A stretch of 24,397 nucleotides of DNA from JAKORR01 sp964608495. Lineage in GTDB: Bacteria > Armatimonadota > Zipacnadia > Zipacnadales > FEN-943. The stretch spans positions 1 through 24,397 of the forward strand of contig CAZSOQ010000059.1 of the NCBI GenBank assembly GCA_964608495.1, given 5' to 3'. Below are positions 1-8,166 of the stretch, in pieces (within the stretch, counting starts at the first letter, position 1; every line of letters starts with the position of its first letter). The position numbers and the translations under genes were made by a program. The notes below the pieces were generated by a model that was not told where the DNA came from, did not search any database, and saw nothing but the letters and a program-made list of their open reading frames with translations.

Positions 1-55
1 CGCAGGCTGAAGCCTGCGGCTACTATCGGCCACTGTCCCCGCACTGCCCCGACCT
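1..55. repeat. Direct repeat copy 1 (REP-like palindromic element)
   Basis: The 55 bases are identical to 256-310. The first 18 bases form an 8-bp perfect inverted repeat around a GA loop (CGCAGGCT / AGCCTGCG), and may extend beyond the window edge. After the exact part, the two copies stay recognisably similar (about 70 % by eye) for another 40 bases, so the ancestral unit is about 95 bp. No coding sequence explains it. It looks like a REP/MITE-type intergenic repeat. Confidence 0.8.
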
Positions 56-86
56 CGGGCGCGATCGAGACCTCGGACCGGCGTAG

Positions 87-106
87 CCGCGGGCTTTAGC
101 CCGCGG
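87..106. repeat. Palindrome, GC-rich variant of the same hairpin family
   Basis: CCGCGGGCT (87-95) and AGCCCGCGG (98-106) are perfect inverted arms around a TT loop. The layout and the preceding GTAG resemble the hairpin at 1-18 and 255-274, with CAG replaced by CGG-type compensatory changes. This suggests a related element rather than chance. Confidence 0.6.
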
Positions 107-207
107 TGGTGGCCCCGCGGTGTCCCCTGCGTTCCACCAACCTGCGATATGCCGGGGTCCGGGCCCCTCACACCGACCGTCTCCCAGGTCCTCCAGCCGT
201 CCCCCCG

Positions 208-231
208 CAGGCCGGGGCACACCCCGGCCTG
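208..231. terminator. Strong hairpin downstream of gyrB, possible terminator
   Basis: CAGGCCGGGG (208-217) and CCCCGGCCTG (222-231) form a perfect 10-bp stem with a 4-base loop. It lies about 120 bases past the gyrB stop. No T-tract follows on either strand, so intrinsic termination is uncertain. It may simply be another repeat hairpin in this gap. Confidence 0.35.
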
Positions 232-255
232 TCCAAACCGCCACCCAGCCACCCC

Positions 256-310
256 CGCAGGCTGAAGCCTGCGGCTACTATCGGCCACTGTCCCCGCACT
301 GCCCCGACCT
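256..310. repeat. Direct repeat copy 2 (REP-like palindromic element)
   Basis: This is the exact second copy of 1-55. Here the full palindrome is visible: CCGCAGGCT (255-263), GA loop, AGCCTGCGG (266-274). The diverged tail of the repeat runs up to the gyrB stop codon at 352-354. The rest of 1-351 holds no gene I can support. Confidence 0.8.
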
Positions 311-351
311 GGAGCACCATCGAGACTTCGGCCTGTCGTGGTCGCGGGCCC

Positions 352-2307
352 CTACGCCCACAGGTCCAGGTCTTCCGTGGCCTTCGCGTGCGCCACCAGG
401 AACTGCCGCCGCTGCTCCACGTTGTCCCCCATCAGCGTCGCGATTACCTTCGACGCCTCCTCCGCCTCCTCTAGCGTCACCTGCCACAACACCCGGTGCT
501 CAGGGTCCATCGTCGTCTCCGCCAGGTCGTTCGGGTCCATCTCCGACAGGCCCTTGAACCGGTATACCGTCATCCGCCGGTTCCCCAGCCTCCCCTGCAG
601 TGCCGCCAGCGCCTTGTCGTCCAGCGCATAGTGCGTGTCCCGCCCCGCCTTGATCCGGAACAGCGGCGGCTGCGTGATGTACAAATGCCCCTCCCGGATC
701 AGCGGCTGCATGTAGCGGAAGAAGAAGGTCAGGATCAGCGTCCGGATGTGCGAGCCGTCCACGTCCGCGTCGGCCATGATTATGATGCGGTGGTACCGCA
801 GCTTCGACAGATCGAACTTGCTCGAACTCTCCTGCTCCCCGTTCGTGTCCCCATTGCCCTCGAGCGAGATCCCCGTCCCCAGCGCCGTGATCATCGCCCG
901 GATTTCCTCGTTCGATAGCACCCGGTCCAGGCGGTTCTTCTCGACGTTGATCACCACGCCCCGCAGCGGCAGAATCGCCTGGTACCGGCTGTCCCGCGCC
1001 TGCTTGGCATTGCCCCCCGCCGAGTCGCCCTCGACCAGGAACAGCTCGCACTCCTCGGGGCTGCGCGATGAGCAGTCCGCCAGCTTGCCGGGCAGGTTCG
1101 CGCCCGCCAGGGCCGACTTACGCGTGGCCTCGGCGGCCTTGCGCGCCGCGTCGTTGGCCCGGGCCGCCGTCTCGGCCTTGGTGATTATCCGCCGGCCCAC
1201 CGCCGGATTCTCCACCAGGTACTCGCTCAGGCCCTCGTAGACGATGCTGTACACCAGGCCCTCGACCTCGGAGTTGCCCAGCTTCGTCTTCGTCTGCCCC
1301 TCGAACTGCGGCGCCAGGATCTTCACCGAGATGACTGCCGTCATCCCCTCGCGCACCTCGTCACCCGTCAGCCGCCGCTGCTTGTCCTTGCGCAGCCCGG
1401 CCGAGAAGGCGTAGTTGTTGACCGCCGACGTCACCGCGCTCTTGAACCCCGACAGGTGCGTGCCGCCCTCCGCGGTGTGGATGGCGTTGGCGTAGCTGAG
1501 GATGGTCTCGTGGATCCCCTCGCCGTACTGGATGGCGATCTCGACCTCCAGGCCCTCCCGCTCGTCGCGGAAGTAGATGGGCCGGTGGAGGGTCTGCGAG
1601 CCCTCGTTGAGATGCTCGACGTACGCCCGGATGCCCCCCTTCTGGTAATAGGACTCCTCGCGCTCCTTGCCCTCGCGCTCGTCGCGCAGGGTGATGCGCA
1701 CGCCCCCGGCGAGGAAGGACAGCTCGCGCAAGCGCCGCGCGACGGTCTCGAAGTCCCACTCGACGCTGTCGAAGATCTCGGGGTCGGGCATGTAGCGGAT
1801 GCGCGTCTGGTGCCGCTTGGCGGGAGCGCCCTGGCTGACCTTGCCGGTGGGTACGCCGCGCTCGTACCGCTGGTGCCACTTGAACCCGTCGCGGCAGACC
1901 TCGGCCTCGAGCCATTCGGAAAGCGCGTTAGTGCAGGACACGCCGACGCCGTGCAGCCCACCGGAGACCTTGTAGCTGCCCCCGCCGAACTTGCCGCCGG
2001 CGTGGAGGGTCGTCATCACGACCTCCAGCGCTGAGCGCTTCTCCGTGGGGTGCTGGTCCACCGGGATGCCGCGGCCGTTGTCTATCACCTCCGCGCTACC
2101 GTCCGCGTGGAGGATCACGTCCACCCGGTCGCACACGCCCGCGAAGACCTCATCTATCGCGTTGTCTACGACCTCGTAGAGGGTGTGGTGGAGACCGCGC
2201 AGGCCCGTGGATCCGATGTACATCGCCGGGCGGCTGCGCACCGCCTCCAGGCCCTTCAGGACACGAATATCCCTTGCTGTGTAGTCGCTCTGGGGTGCTT
2301 CGGACAT
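352..2307 (-). CDS. gyrB: DNA gyrase subunit B
   Basis: ATP-hydrolysing subunit of type II topoisomerase, 651 aa, the usual length for the short bacterial GyrB class. The GHKL ATPase domain shows DNAIDE (48-53), DNGRGIP (76-82), the GGKFGGGSYKVSGGLHGVG lid/ATP region (104-122) and QTKTKLGN (338-345). The Toprim domain shows EGDSAGG (426-432) and DADVDGSH (513-520), and a typical GyrB tail follows. The start at 2307 is chosen because a GGAGAG ribosome-binding site sits just upstream and homology begins there; an in-frame upstream ATG at 2349 lacks support. In the PLRGK motif the Lys reads Val (448-451, PLRG then V). ParE cannot be fully excluded without gyrA/parC context, but GyrB is the likelier call. 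It stands alone here, with its own promoter. Confidence 0.95.
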   Translation of the reverse strand: MSEAPQSDYTARDIRVLKGLEAVRSRPAMYIGSTGLRGLHHTLYEVVDNAIDEVFAGVCDRVDVILHADGSAEVIDNGRGIPVDQHPTEKRSALEVVMTTLHAGGKFGGGSYKVSGGLHGVGVSCTNALSEWLEAEVCRDGFKWHQRYERGVPTGKVSQGAPAKRHQTRIRYMPDPEIFDSVEWDFETVARRLRELSFLAGGVRITLRDEREGKEREESYYQKGGIRAYVEHLNEGSQTLHRPIYFRDEREGLEVEIAIQYGEGIHETILSYANAIHTAEGGTHLSGFKSAVTSAVNNYAFSAGLRKDKQRRLTGDEVREGMTAVISVKILAPQFEGQTKTKLGNSEVEGLVYSIVYEGLSEYLVENPAVGRRIITKAETAARANDAARKAAEATRKSALAGANLPGKLADCSSRSPEECELFLVEGDSAGGNAKQARDSRYQAILPLRGVVINVEKNRLDRVLSNEEIRAMITALGTGISLEGNGDTNGEQESSSKFDLSKLRYHRIIIMADADVDGSHIRTLILTFFFRYMQPLIREGHLYITQPPLFRIKAGRDTHYALDDKALAALQGRLGNRRMTVYRFKGLSEMDPNDLAETTMDPEHRVLWQVTLEEAEEASKVIATLMGDNVEQRRQFLVAHAKATEDLDLWA

Positions 2308-2505
2308 TGCTTCTCTCCTGCAGCTTGTGACTGTTCGACGCCCCGGCAAGGCAACGAAAGCCCTACCGCGTCATAAGGCAAGTGCCCCGGCGTCCAAGAA
2401 ACTCAAACGAGGGAAGCGGACTGACAAGACCGCTACCGGTGCCCCTGGATAGGCGCCCAGGTCTGTCCTTCGGGAACGTGGATCACTACCCCCTGGACGA
2501 GGTGA

Positions 2506-2535
2506 ATTATACCATGCGCGCGCGGGGACCGTCAA
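2506..2535 (-). promoter_or_regulatory. Sigma70-type promoter for gyrB
   Basis: On the minus strand, TTGACG (2535-2530) and a perfect TATAAT (2511-2506) are separated by 18 bases. This places the transcription start near 2499 and gives gyrB a leader of about 190 nt. It is the best -10/-35 match I found in the window, in otherwise GC-rich DNA. Confidence 0.75.
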
Positions 2536-2724
2536 CGACGCGAGAGGCTCTTTGGGCTTGTGCCGCAAAGCCTCGCGGGCTCTTGGGACCTCGGCGGAGG
2601 CACCGTCGCGCGCCCGCGAAAGGGTGGGTCCGAGAGGGACGTCAGGGCGGCTCGCGCGGGGCCGACAGGAGGGCGTCAGGGGGCCAAGACGGGCCTGCCG
2701 GGGCCAGACCGGCCCGGCGGCAAA

Positions 2725-2755
2725 GTGGCCCGCCGGTGATGCTCGCCGGGGCCAC
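2725..2755 (-). terminator. Hairpin after the 15-gene unit, candidate terminator
   Basis: GTGGCCC (2725-2731) and GGGCCAC (2749-2755) form a 7-bp stem, extended by three more pairs after a small bulge. On the minus strand it lies about 40 bases past the stop of the last glycosyltransferase and is followed by CTTTG, a very short T-run. A second weaker stem lies at 2544-2574. The 2308-2795 gap otherwise holds only the gyrB promoter and leader; I see no gene in it. Confidence 0.35.
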
Positions 2756-2795
2756 CAGTGTGTCCCTGAGGCCCGCGCGCGAGGATAGCCCTTCG

Positions 2796-4013
2796 CTAGG
2801 CCGTCCTCGTCGCGGCGAGCTCTTCGTAGGTGGCGATCAGCGACTGCCTCATGGCAGCCAGGGAGTGGTACCGCACGACGTACTCGCGGCCTGCCGCGCC
2901 CCAGGAGCGCTGCTCCTCCACGGGGGTCATGAGCATCATCTCGAGCCCGGCCACCAGGGACGCCTCGCAGCGCGGCCTGTAGGCCAGGCCCGCCCCGGCC
3001 TCCGCGACCAGGTCGCTGACCCCAGGCAGGTCGGGAACGAGCACGGGCAGCCCGCAGGCCATGGCTTCCAGCAGCGCGTAGGGCAGGCCCTCCCACGCCG
3101 AGGACATGACGAAGGCCGCGAAGTGGGGCAGCAGGGCCTGCACGTCGGTCCTGTAGCCCAGCAGGTGGATTCGCGAGGAGAGGTGGAGTTCGCTGACCTG
3201 TCGCTCGGTGGCCGGGCGCAGGACCCCATCGCCCACCAGGACGAGCCGTGCCGCAGGGAAGGTCGCCGCCAGTCGTCCGAAGGCCCGCACCAGCAGGTCT
3301 GGGGCCTTCTGGGGACGCAGGGACGTGACGACACCGATCAGCTTGCCCTCCGGCAGGCCCACCTCCTGCCGCGTGGCCCTCAGCCCGGGAGCGAAACGGT
3401 TGGTGTCAACGCCGAGCCTCAGGTCGCGGATGCGACTCTCGTCGGCCAAGCCGTGCCTCAGCGCGGCTGCGTTTTCGCCCCGGCTGATCAGCAGGTAGCA
3501 GTCCGTCCAGGGCGCCGCGAGGCGCTCGAGGGCCAGGTACAGGCGCTGGCGCACTACTCCCACCTGTGCCTGGAAGGCGAAGCAGTGCGGGGAGTAGATG
3601 GTGACGGGACGGTCGGCGCCGGCATCGCGCACCGCCGCCCGGCCCAGGAATCCGGCCTTCGAGCTGTGGCAGTGCAGCAGGTCCGGCCGCCAGGAGGCCA
3701 CCAGCTCGTGCAGCTCGCGCAGGGCGCTGCGGTCGCGCAGGGGATGGATGGCGCGGGTCATGTCGAGGACGGTGACCTCGGCCCCCGCGGCCCTGAGGGC
3801 CTGCAGGTCGTCGTCGGGCCTGGGGTCGCGCCGCAGCGACAGGACGACGTGCTGCTCGAAGCGCTCGGGCGGCAGGCCGGCCACCAGGTCGAGGACAAAC
3901 CGGCGCGTGCCGCCGGTCATCGCCTCGAGCACCTGCATCACGCGCAGCCTGCGGCCATCGCCACGCGACGGCGCCGGGGCCGGATCCTTGGGGCGTGCGG
4001 GTTCATTCGCCAC
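2796..4013 (-). CDS. Glycosyltransferase family 4 (last gene of the cluster)
   Basis: Predicted cytoplasmic GT-B glycosyltransferase, 405 aa. The N-terminal domain starts at VMQVLEAMTGGTRRFVLDL, the glycine-rich opening of GT4 enzymes that build exopolysaccharide repeats. The C-terminal donor-binding domain has SLRPQKAPDLLVRAF and the E-x7-E motif EGLPYALLEAMACGLPVLV. It starts with GTG at 4013, overlapping the end of the flippase gene by 11 bases, with AAGGTGAGG upstream, so it is translationally coupled to it. Donor and acceptor sugars cannot be told from sequence. The context suggests a role in assembling the glycan carried by the neighbouring flippase. Confidence 0.85.
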   Translation of the reverse strand: MANEPARPKDPAPAPSRGDGRRLRVMQVLEAMTGGTRRFVLDLVAGLPPERFEQHVVLSLRRDPRPDDDLQALRAAGAEVTVLDMTRAIHPLRDRSALRELHELVASWRPDLLHCHSSKAGFLGRAAVRDAGADRPVTIYSPHCFAFQAQVGVVRQRLYLALERLAAPWTDCYLLISRGENAAALRHGLADESRIRDLRLGVDTNRFAPGLRATRQEVGLPEGKLIGVVTSLRPQKAPDLLVRAFGRLAATFPAARLVLVGDGVLRPATERQVSELHLSSRIHLLGYRTDVQALLPHFAAFVMSSAWEGLPYALLEAMACGLPVLVPDLPGVSDLVAEAGAGLAYRPRCEASLVAGLEMMLMTPVEEQRSWGAAGREYVVRYHSLAAMRQSLIATYEELAATRTA

Positions 4014-5670
4014 TGCGGCGCCTCACCTTCTCACCGACGCGCTTGGCCGCGTACCGCACCTCCTCGACGCCGAAGACCCAGGCGCCGGCCATGTAGACGA
4101 CCAGGGCCACCAGGCCGACGCCGGAGAGCAGGCTGAGGGTCTTCATTTTGTCCCCGCCGATCGGTGGCTGCCAGCCGGCCAGCGCGCCCCGCAGCCAACC
4201 GAAAGTGAACCAGACCGCCACGGCCATCACGGCCACCGCCAGCAGGACGCGGGTCACCCACCGCACCTGGGCCGCGCCGTCCACACCGGTGACCTTCCCC
4301 CGCAGCAGCAGGTACAGAGCGGCGACCTTCAGGCTCTTGCTCACCGTCAGGGCCAGGGCGATGGCAGCAACCGATCCGCCGAGGACAAAGGTGCCGTACC
4401 AGCCGATGGCGACGTGGATGATGACCCCGGCCACGCCCGCCACGTTGGGCGTGAGCGTGTCCTTCACCGCGAAGTACCAGTTGCAGATGCTGCCCTCGAC
4501 GGCCGTGAAGACGATGACGGGCGCGTAGCAGTAGAGGGCGAGGGCTGCCAGGTCAACGCCCTCGGCACCGAACTTGCCGTGCTCGAACAGAAGGGAGACG
4601 ATAGGGTGGGCGAGGACCATCAGCGCGAAGGTGGCCGGCAGGAAGATGAAGGCCATGGCCCGGGTCATGCCCACCAGCGTCAGTCCCAGGCGCGCCTTGT
4701 CGTCCTGCACCGCCCACTGCGACAGGAAGGGGTACACGACGAAGCTGACCGCGAGGGGCAGGATTTGTAGAGGGGCGTCGGTCATCGCGCGGCCGAAGGT
4801 GAGGCAGGTGTAGGTGCCCTCGCCGATGCGGTCCGCGAAGATCGTGTCGGCGACGGTTCGGAGGAAGGAGAAGATGAGGCCCGCCACCACCGGCACCATC
4901 AGGCCCATCATCACCCTGATGGTCGGGTCCCGCCAGAAGGCCATCAGCCTCAGCATCCCCAGCTTGCTGGCCAGTCCGGGCAACTGCACCACCAGCCGCA
5001 GCGCCCCGCCGATGGCCACGGCCACCGCCGCGGCGTAGATGCCCGTGGGGTCCTCGGGCTGCCAGACGAGGTACACGCCGGCGAGCAGGACGAGCACCAG
5101 ACCCGTGCGGAAGGAGGCCTCGGCGATGGCCGGCAGCGTGAAGCGCTTGTAGGCGTGCAGCGTCAGCTCCGGCATGATCGAGAGGCTGAAGAGCACCAGT
5201 GCCGGGGCCATGATCCGCAGCATGACCACCGCGACGCCCAGGGTCTCGGCGTCGGAAGACAGCTCGGGCCACAGCGCGCGAAGCAGAGGGCGGGCGAGGA
5301 CGATCAGGCCCGCAGCGATGACCAGCAGCGTGCTCATCTGCAGCAGCGCGGCGCCGCTGGCCACATGCCACGCAGCCTCCTCGCCCTCGCGGTCGTGCAC
5401 GCGCACGAACTGCGGCAGATAGGTCGGCCGCATCAGCTTCTCGACCTTGGTGTACAGGTTGAAGATCACGGCGTTGTACAGTGTGTAGAAGGCGTCCGTG
5501 GCCCGGCTGTTGCCGAAGAAGTGGGCCAGAACCATGTGCTTGCCGTAGCCCGCCAGCTTGCCCACCAGCAGGAAGATGCTGATGACCAGCGCGGCGACCG
5601 TCATCTGCCGCCCGGCCTTGCCCAGCCCCTCCTGACCCGGTTCCAGGACCACTGGTGCGTCGTCCGCCAT
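4003..5670 (-). CDS. MurJ/MviN-family lipid flippase (MOP superfamily)
   Basis: Integral membrane protein of 555 aa with many hydrophobic segments, compatible with the 14-helix MurJ fold. It has the family's N-terminal pattern (VGKLAGYGKHMVLAHFFG, then ATDAFYTLY) and the central FGRAMTDAPLQILPLAVSFV and YPFLSQ segments. MurJ flips lipid II; MVF paralogues also occur in capsule and exopolysaccharide loci. Lying between glycosyltransferases, six bases after one and overlapping the next, it more likely flips a lipid-linked product of this cluster than serves as the housekeeping MurJ, though that is inference. ATG at 5670 follows GAGG in the upstream stop region. I withhold the symbol murJ because it is probably a pathway paralogue. 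Confidence 0.85.
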   Translation of the reverse strand: MADDAPVVLEPGQEGLGKAGRQMTVAALVISIFLLVGKLAGYGKHMVLAHFFGNSRATDAFYTLYNAVIFNLYTKVEKLMRPTYLPQFVRVHDREGEEAAWHVASGAALLQMSTLLVIAAGLIVLARPLLRALWPELSSDAETLGVAVVMLRIMAPALVLFSLSIMPELTLHAYKRFTLPAIAEASFRTGLVLVLLAGVYLVWQPEDPTGIYAAAVAVAIGGALRLVVQLPGLASKLGMLRLMAFWRDPTIRVMMGLMVPVVAGLIFSFLRTVADTIFADRIGEGTYTCLTFGRAMTDAPLQILPLAVSFVVYPFLSQWAVQDDKARLGLTLVGMTRAMAFIFLPATFALMVLAHPIVSLLFEHGKFGAEGVDLAALALYCYAPVIVFTAVEGSICNWYFAVKDTLTPNVAGVAGVIIHVAIGWYGTFVLGGSVAAIALALTVSKSLKVAALYLLLRGKVTGVDGAAQVRWVTRVLLAVAVMAVAVWFTFGWLRGALAGWQPPIGGDKMKTLSLLSGVGLVALVVYMAGAWVFGVEEVRYAAKRVGEKVRRRSGE

Positions 5671-5676
5671 TGGTGT

Positions 5677-6969
5677 CTACCTCACTACGTGACGTAACAG
5701 GTCGTACAGCCGGCGCGTATTCTTCCGCAGATCATACTCGCGCTCAACCCGCAGCCTGCCCCCCGCCGCCAGCGCCGACCGCAGGCTGCTGTCCGTTAAC
5801 AAACGCTGCAACTGGTTGGCCAGGTCCACGTGATCGCCGGGCTCGGCGAGAAGCCCCGTGACCCCGTGCTGGATGATCTCCGGGATGCCGCCCGTTCGGG
5901 TCGCGACCGTGGGCACCTGCATGGCCAACGCCTCGATGAGCACGTTGGGCACACCCTCGTTGTCCCCATCGGGCGCCTGCACCGACGCCAGCACGAACAG
6001 GTCAGCCTCGTGGTACGCCGCGAGCATGCGCGTCTCCGTGACGGCCGAGTGCAGGTGCACGCAGTCCCTTAGCTGAAGACCGTTGATTAGCTGGCGCAGT
6101 TCCTCTTCCTGCGGGCCCGAGCCGAAGATGTGCAGGTCGAAATCGAAGTCGCGGCCGACCAGGGCCGCCGCGGCCCGCAGCAGATGCGGCAAGCCCTTCT
6201 TGGGTACCAGCCGCCCGGCCGAGAAGATGAAGGGCCGACGGTGCAGCCCCTTGATCTGTGGCGAGAAGCGCGCCAGGTCCACACCGTGGCGGACCAGGTG
6301 CAGCCGGCTGCGGGCGCGCACCGGGAAGTGCTCCCGCAGGTGGTGGTACCCCACCTCCGTACAGGTGACCGCGAACTCCGCCTCGCGCGCCTTCAGATCG
6401 AGGAAGCTCGCCTCATCGGTGAACAGGTCGCGGGCATGGGCGGCGAAGCTGAAGCTCAAGCCCAGGATCTCGGCCAGGAACAGGCCCACCGTCGCCGGAA
6501 CGCTGGCGAAGGCCGCGTGGACGTGCCCTACCTCGCCGTGGGGCAGAGTCCAGGCGAAGTAGGCCGCCGTGAACAGTGATACCACTATCTCCCGGGCGCG
6601 CGTGGGGTAGTGGCGCAGTAGGCCGACCGCCGTCACGGCGGCGCTCAGGCAGCCCGCCGGCCACAGCACCCCGGCCCCCAGCGCGGCCGTCCATAGCCGC
6701 CGGCTCCGGAAGGGCGGACGGTACATAACGCCCTGCTCCAGCCAGGGCTTCGCGCTGTCGTGCACCGGCCCCTCCTTGCCGCGCGCCAGCGCCAGAACCT
6801 GGATCCGCATCCCAGCGGCCGCCAGCGCGTTGATCTCCCGCAACAGAAACGTCTCCGACACCGACGGGAACTGGCTGAATATGTACAGCAGCGCGCGCGG
6901 CCGGCGCTTGCGGCGCCCGTCCGTCTGACGAGCAGGCTCCTGGCTGCGCACTGCGCCTGCGTCTCGCAC
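5677..6969 (-). CDS. Glycosyltransferase family 4, WcaL/AmsK-like
   Basis: GT-B glycosyltransferase of 430 aa. The segment FSQFPSVSETFLLREINAL near residue 31 matches the SETF motif of colanic-acid/amylovoran WcaL/AmsK-type enzymes. The donor domain has SAGRLVPKKGLPHLLRAA and the E-x7-E motif EGVPNVLIEALAMQVPTVA, followed by TGGIPEII. The start is GTG at 6969, preceded at good spacing by AGGAGGA; no ATG is available nearby. The basic first 25 residues are outside the domain. It stops six bases before the flippase start. Likely role: adding a sugar to the polyprenyl- or lipid-linked intermediate; the specificity is unknown. Confidence 0.87.
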   Translation of the reverse strand: MRDAGAVRSQEPARQTDGRRKRRPRALLYIFSQFPSVSETFLLREINALAAAGMRIQVLALARGKEGPVHDSAKPWLEQGVMYRPPFRSRRLWTAALGAGVLWPAGCLSAAVTAVGLLRHYPTRAREIVVSLFTAAYFAWTLPHGEVGHVHAAFASVPATVGLFLAEILGLSFSFAAHARDLFTDEASFLDLKAREAEFAVTCTEVGYHHLREHFPVRARSRLHLVRHGVDLARFSPQIKGLHRRPFIFSAGRLVPKKGLPHLLRAAAALVGRDFDFDLHIFGSGPQEEELRQLINGLQLRDCVHLHSAVTETRMLAAYHEADLFVLASVQAPDGDNEGVPNVLIEALAMQVPTVATRTGGIPEIIQHGVTGLLAEPGDHVDLANQLQRLLTDSSLRSALAAGGRLRVEREYDLRKNTRRLYDLLRHVVR

Positions 6970-7037
6970 TCAGCGTCCTCCTGCTCGAACCGAGGCCGCT
7001 CCGCCGGACCGGCCGGCCGCGCGCCCCGGAGCCCGGG

Positions 7038-8165
7038 CTAGGCCAGGTCCCGGTAGATGCCCAGCAGGGCCTCGGCGTGCCCTCGCCAGGTGAACTGACG
7101 CGACCACCGCAGGCCGTCGGCCACAAGGGTCCGCCTGATGGACTCGTGCTGGGCCAGGACCACGAGGGCCTCCGCCAGCTCCGCGGGGTCTCCCAGAGCC
7201 ACCCGTCGCGCGCCCGGACCGGCGGTCTCAGGCAGGGCGCCCCCCGTTGACACCACCACCGCCGCGCCGCAGGCCATCGCCTCCAGAGGCACAAGCCCGA
7301 ACCCCTCGTACAGCGACCATTGTACCAGAGCCGTGCAAGCGTGGTAGAGACACCGCAGATTGCCATCGCTCAGCCGGCCGACCACCCTGACTCGATCGCG
7401 AAGGGGGCTGCCCTCCAGGGCCGCCAGGTCGCGCTCGCACCGCCAGCCCTTCCTGCCCGCGATGACCAGGTCGTGGGGCACGCGCAGCGCGGCGATCTCG
7501 AAGGCCCGCAGCGTGCCCGCGATGTTCTTTTTCGGCTCAATATTTCCGACAACGGCGAAGAACGGTCTTTCGAGGCTGAAGCGCGTGCGGAAGTCCTCCA
7601 CCTCGCCCGGCGCAGGCGGCTGGCGGAACACGTCGCGCACCCCCAGCGGCAGCACCCGGATCCGCTCCTCGGGCACGCCGAGCAGCTCCATGACCTCCTC
7701 GCGCACGATCTTCGACGGCACCACCACCACGTCGGCCTTGCGCACGCTCCTGGGCAGCACGAACCCGTAGTGCAGCGCGTTGGACCGCTTCGTCCACTGG
7801 GGATGCGCCAGGGCCACCAGGTCGTACACGGTCACCACCGACGCGCCCCGCCAGCCCAGAGGCAGCACGTAGGCGGGACCGTGCAGCACGGCGTGGTGCC
7901 TGCCGGCGCGCGGCAGCCACAGTTGCTCGGCCAGGATGCGACCAGCGCGCCCGACGGCCCACGCTGGCGCCCTCAGGGTCCGCGCGCTTTCGAGCCATTC
8001 CTCCTTCGCGACAAGCGAGCCGCGGCAGGCGAAGGTGAGGTCCTCCGGGGCGAGGTCTCGCGATGCGCCGGCCGCCTCGACCAGCGCCCTGCCGGTCTCG
8101 GCCACCGACACCTCGACGCCCGACCGGGGCCCCTCGAGCAGCAGCGCGTCGAAGAGCACGCCCAT
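7038..8165 (-). CDS. Glycosyltransferase family 4 (mannosyltransferase-like)
   Basis: GT-B enzyme of 375 aa. VVTVYDLVALAHPQW (about 110-124) is the acceptor-domain signature seen in WbaZ/MtfB-like mannosyl- and rhamnosyltransferases, typically a His/Tyr-Asp-Leu followed by a P-x-W/F. The donor domain has VVGNIEPKKN (205-214) and the E-x7-E motif EGFGLVPLEAMACGAAVVV. The ATG at 8165 lies one base after the TGA of the preceding gene, so translation is coupled. A far upstream in-frame start within the preceding gene was rejected. The sugar specificity is unknown. Confidence 0.87.
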   Translation of the reverse strand: MGVLFDALLLEGPRSGVEVSVAETGRALVEAAGASRDLAPEDLTFACRGSLVAKEEWLESARTLRAPAWAVGRAGRILAEQLWLPRAGRHHAVLHGPAYVLPLGWRGASVVTVYDLVALAHPQWTKRSNALHYGFVLPRSVRKADVVVVPSKIVREEVMELLGVPEERIRVLPLGVRDVFRQPPAPGEVEDFRTRFSLERPFFAVVGNIEPKKNIAGTLRAFEIAALRVPHDLVIAGRKGWRCERDLAALEGSPLRDRVRVVGRLSDGNLRCLYHACTALVQWSLYEGFGLVPLEAMACGAAVVVSTGGALPETAGPGARRVALGDPAELAEALVVLAQHESIRRTLVADGLRWSRQFTWRGHAEALLGIYRDLA

Positions 8166-8166
8166 C

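Noticed and set aside
1..310. CRISPR array
   Set aside because: Only two exact copies 200 bases apart, no regular spacers and no cas genes; the palindromic structure fits a REP-like element better.
2371..3096. 241-codon minus-strand frame in the gap after the last glycosyltransferase
   Set aside because: It overlaps the end of the GT4 gene in another frame, shows no domain and has the composition of non-coding GC-rich sequence.
2382..4136. 584-codon open frame on the plus strand
   Set aside because: It is antisense to a clear GT4 gene and the end of the flippase gene, has low-complexity composition and no motif, and spans the gyrB promoter region.
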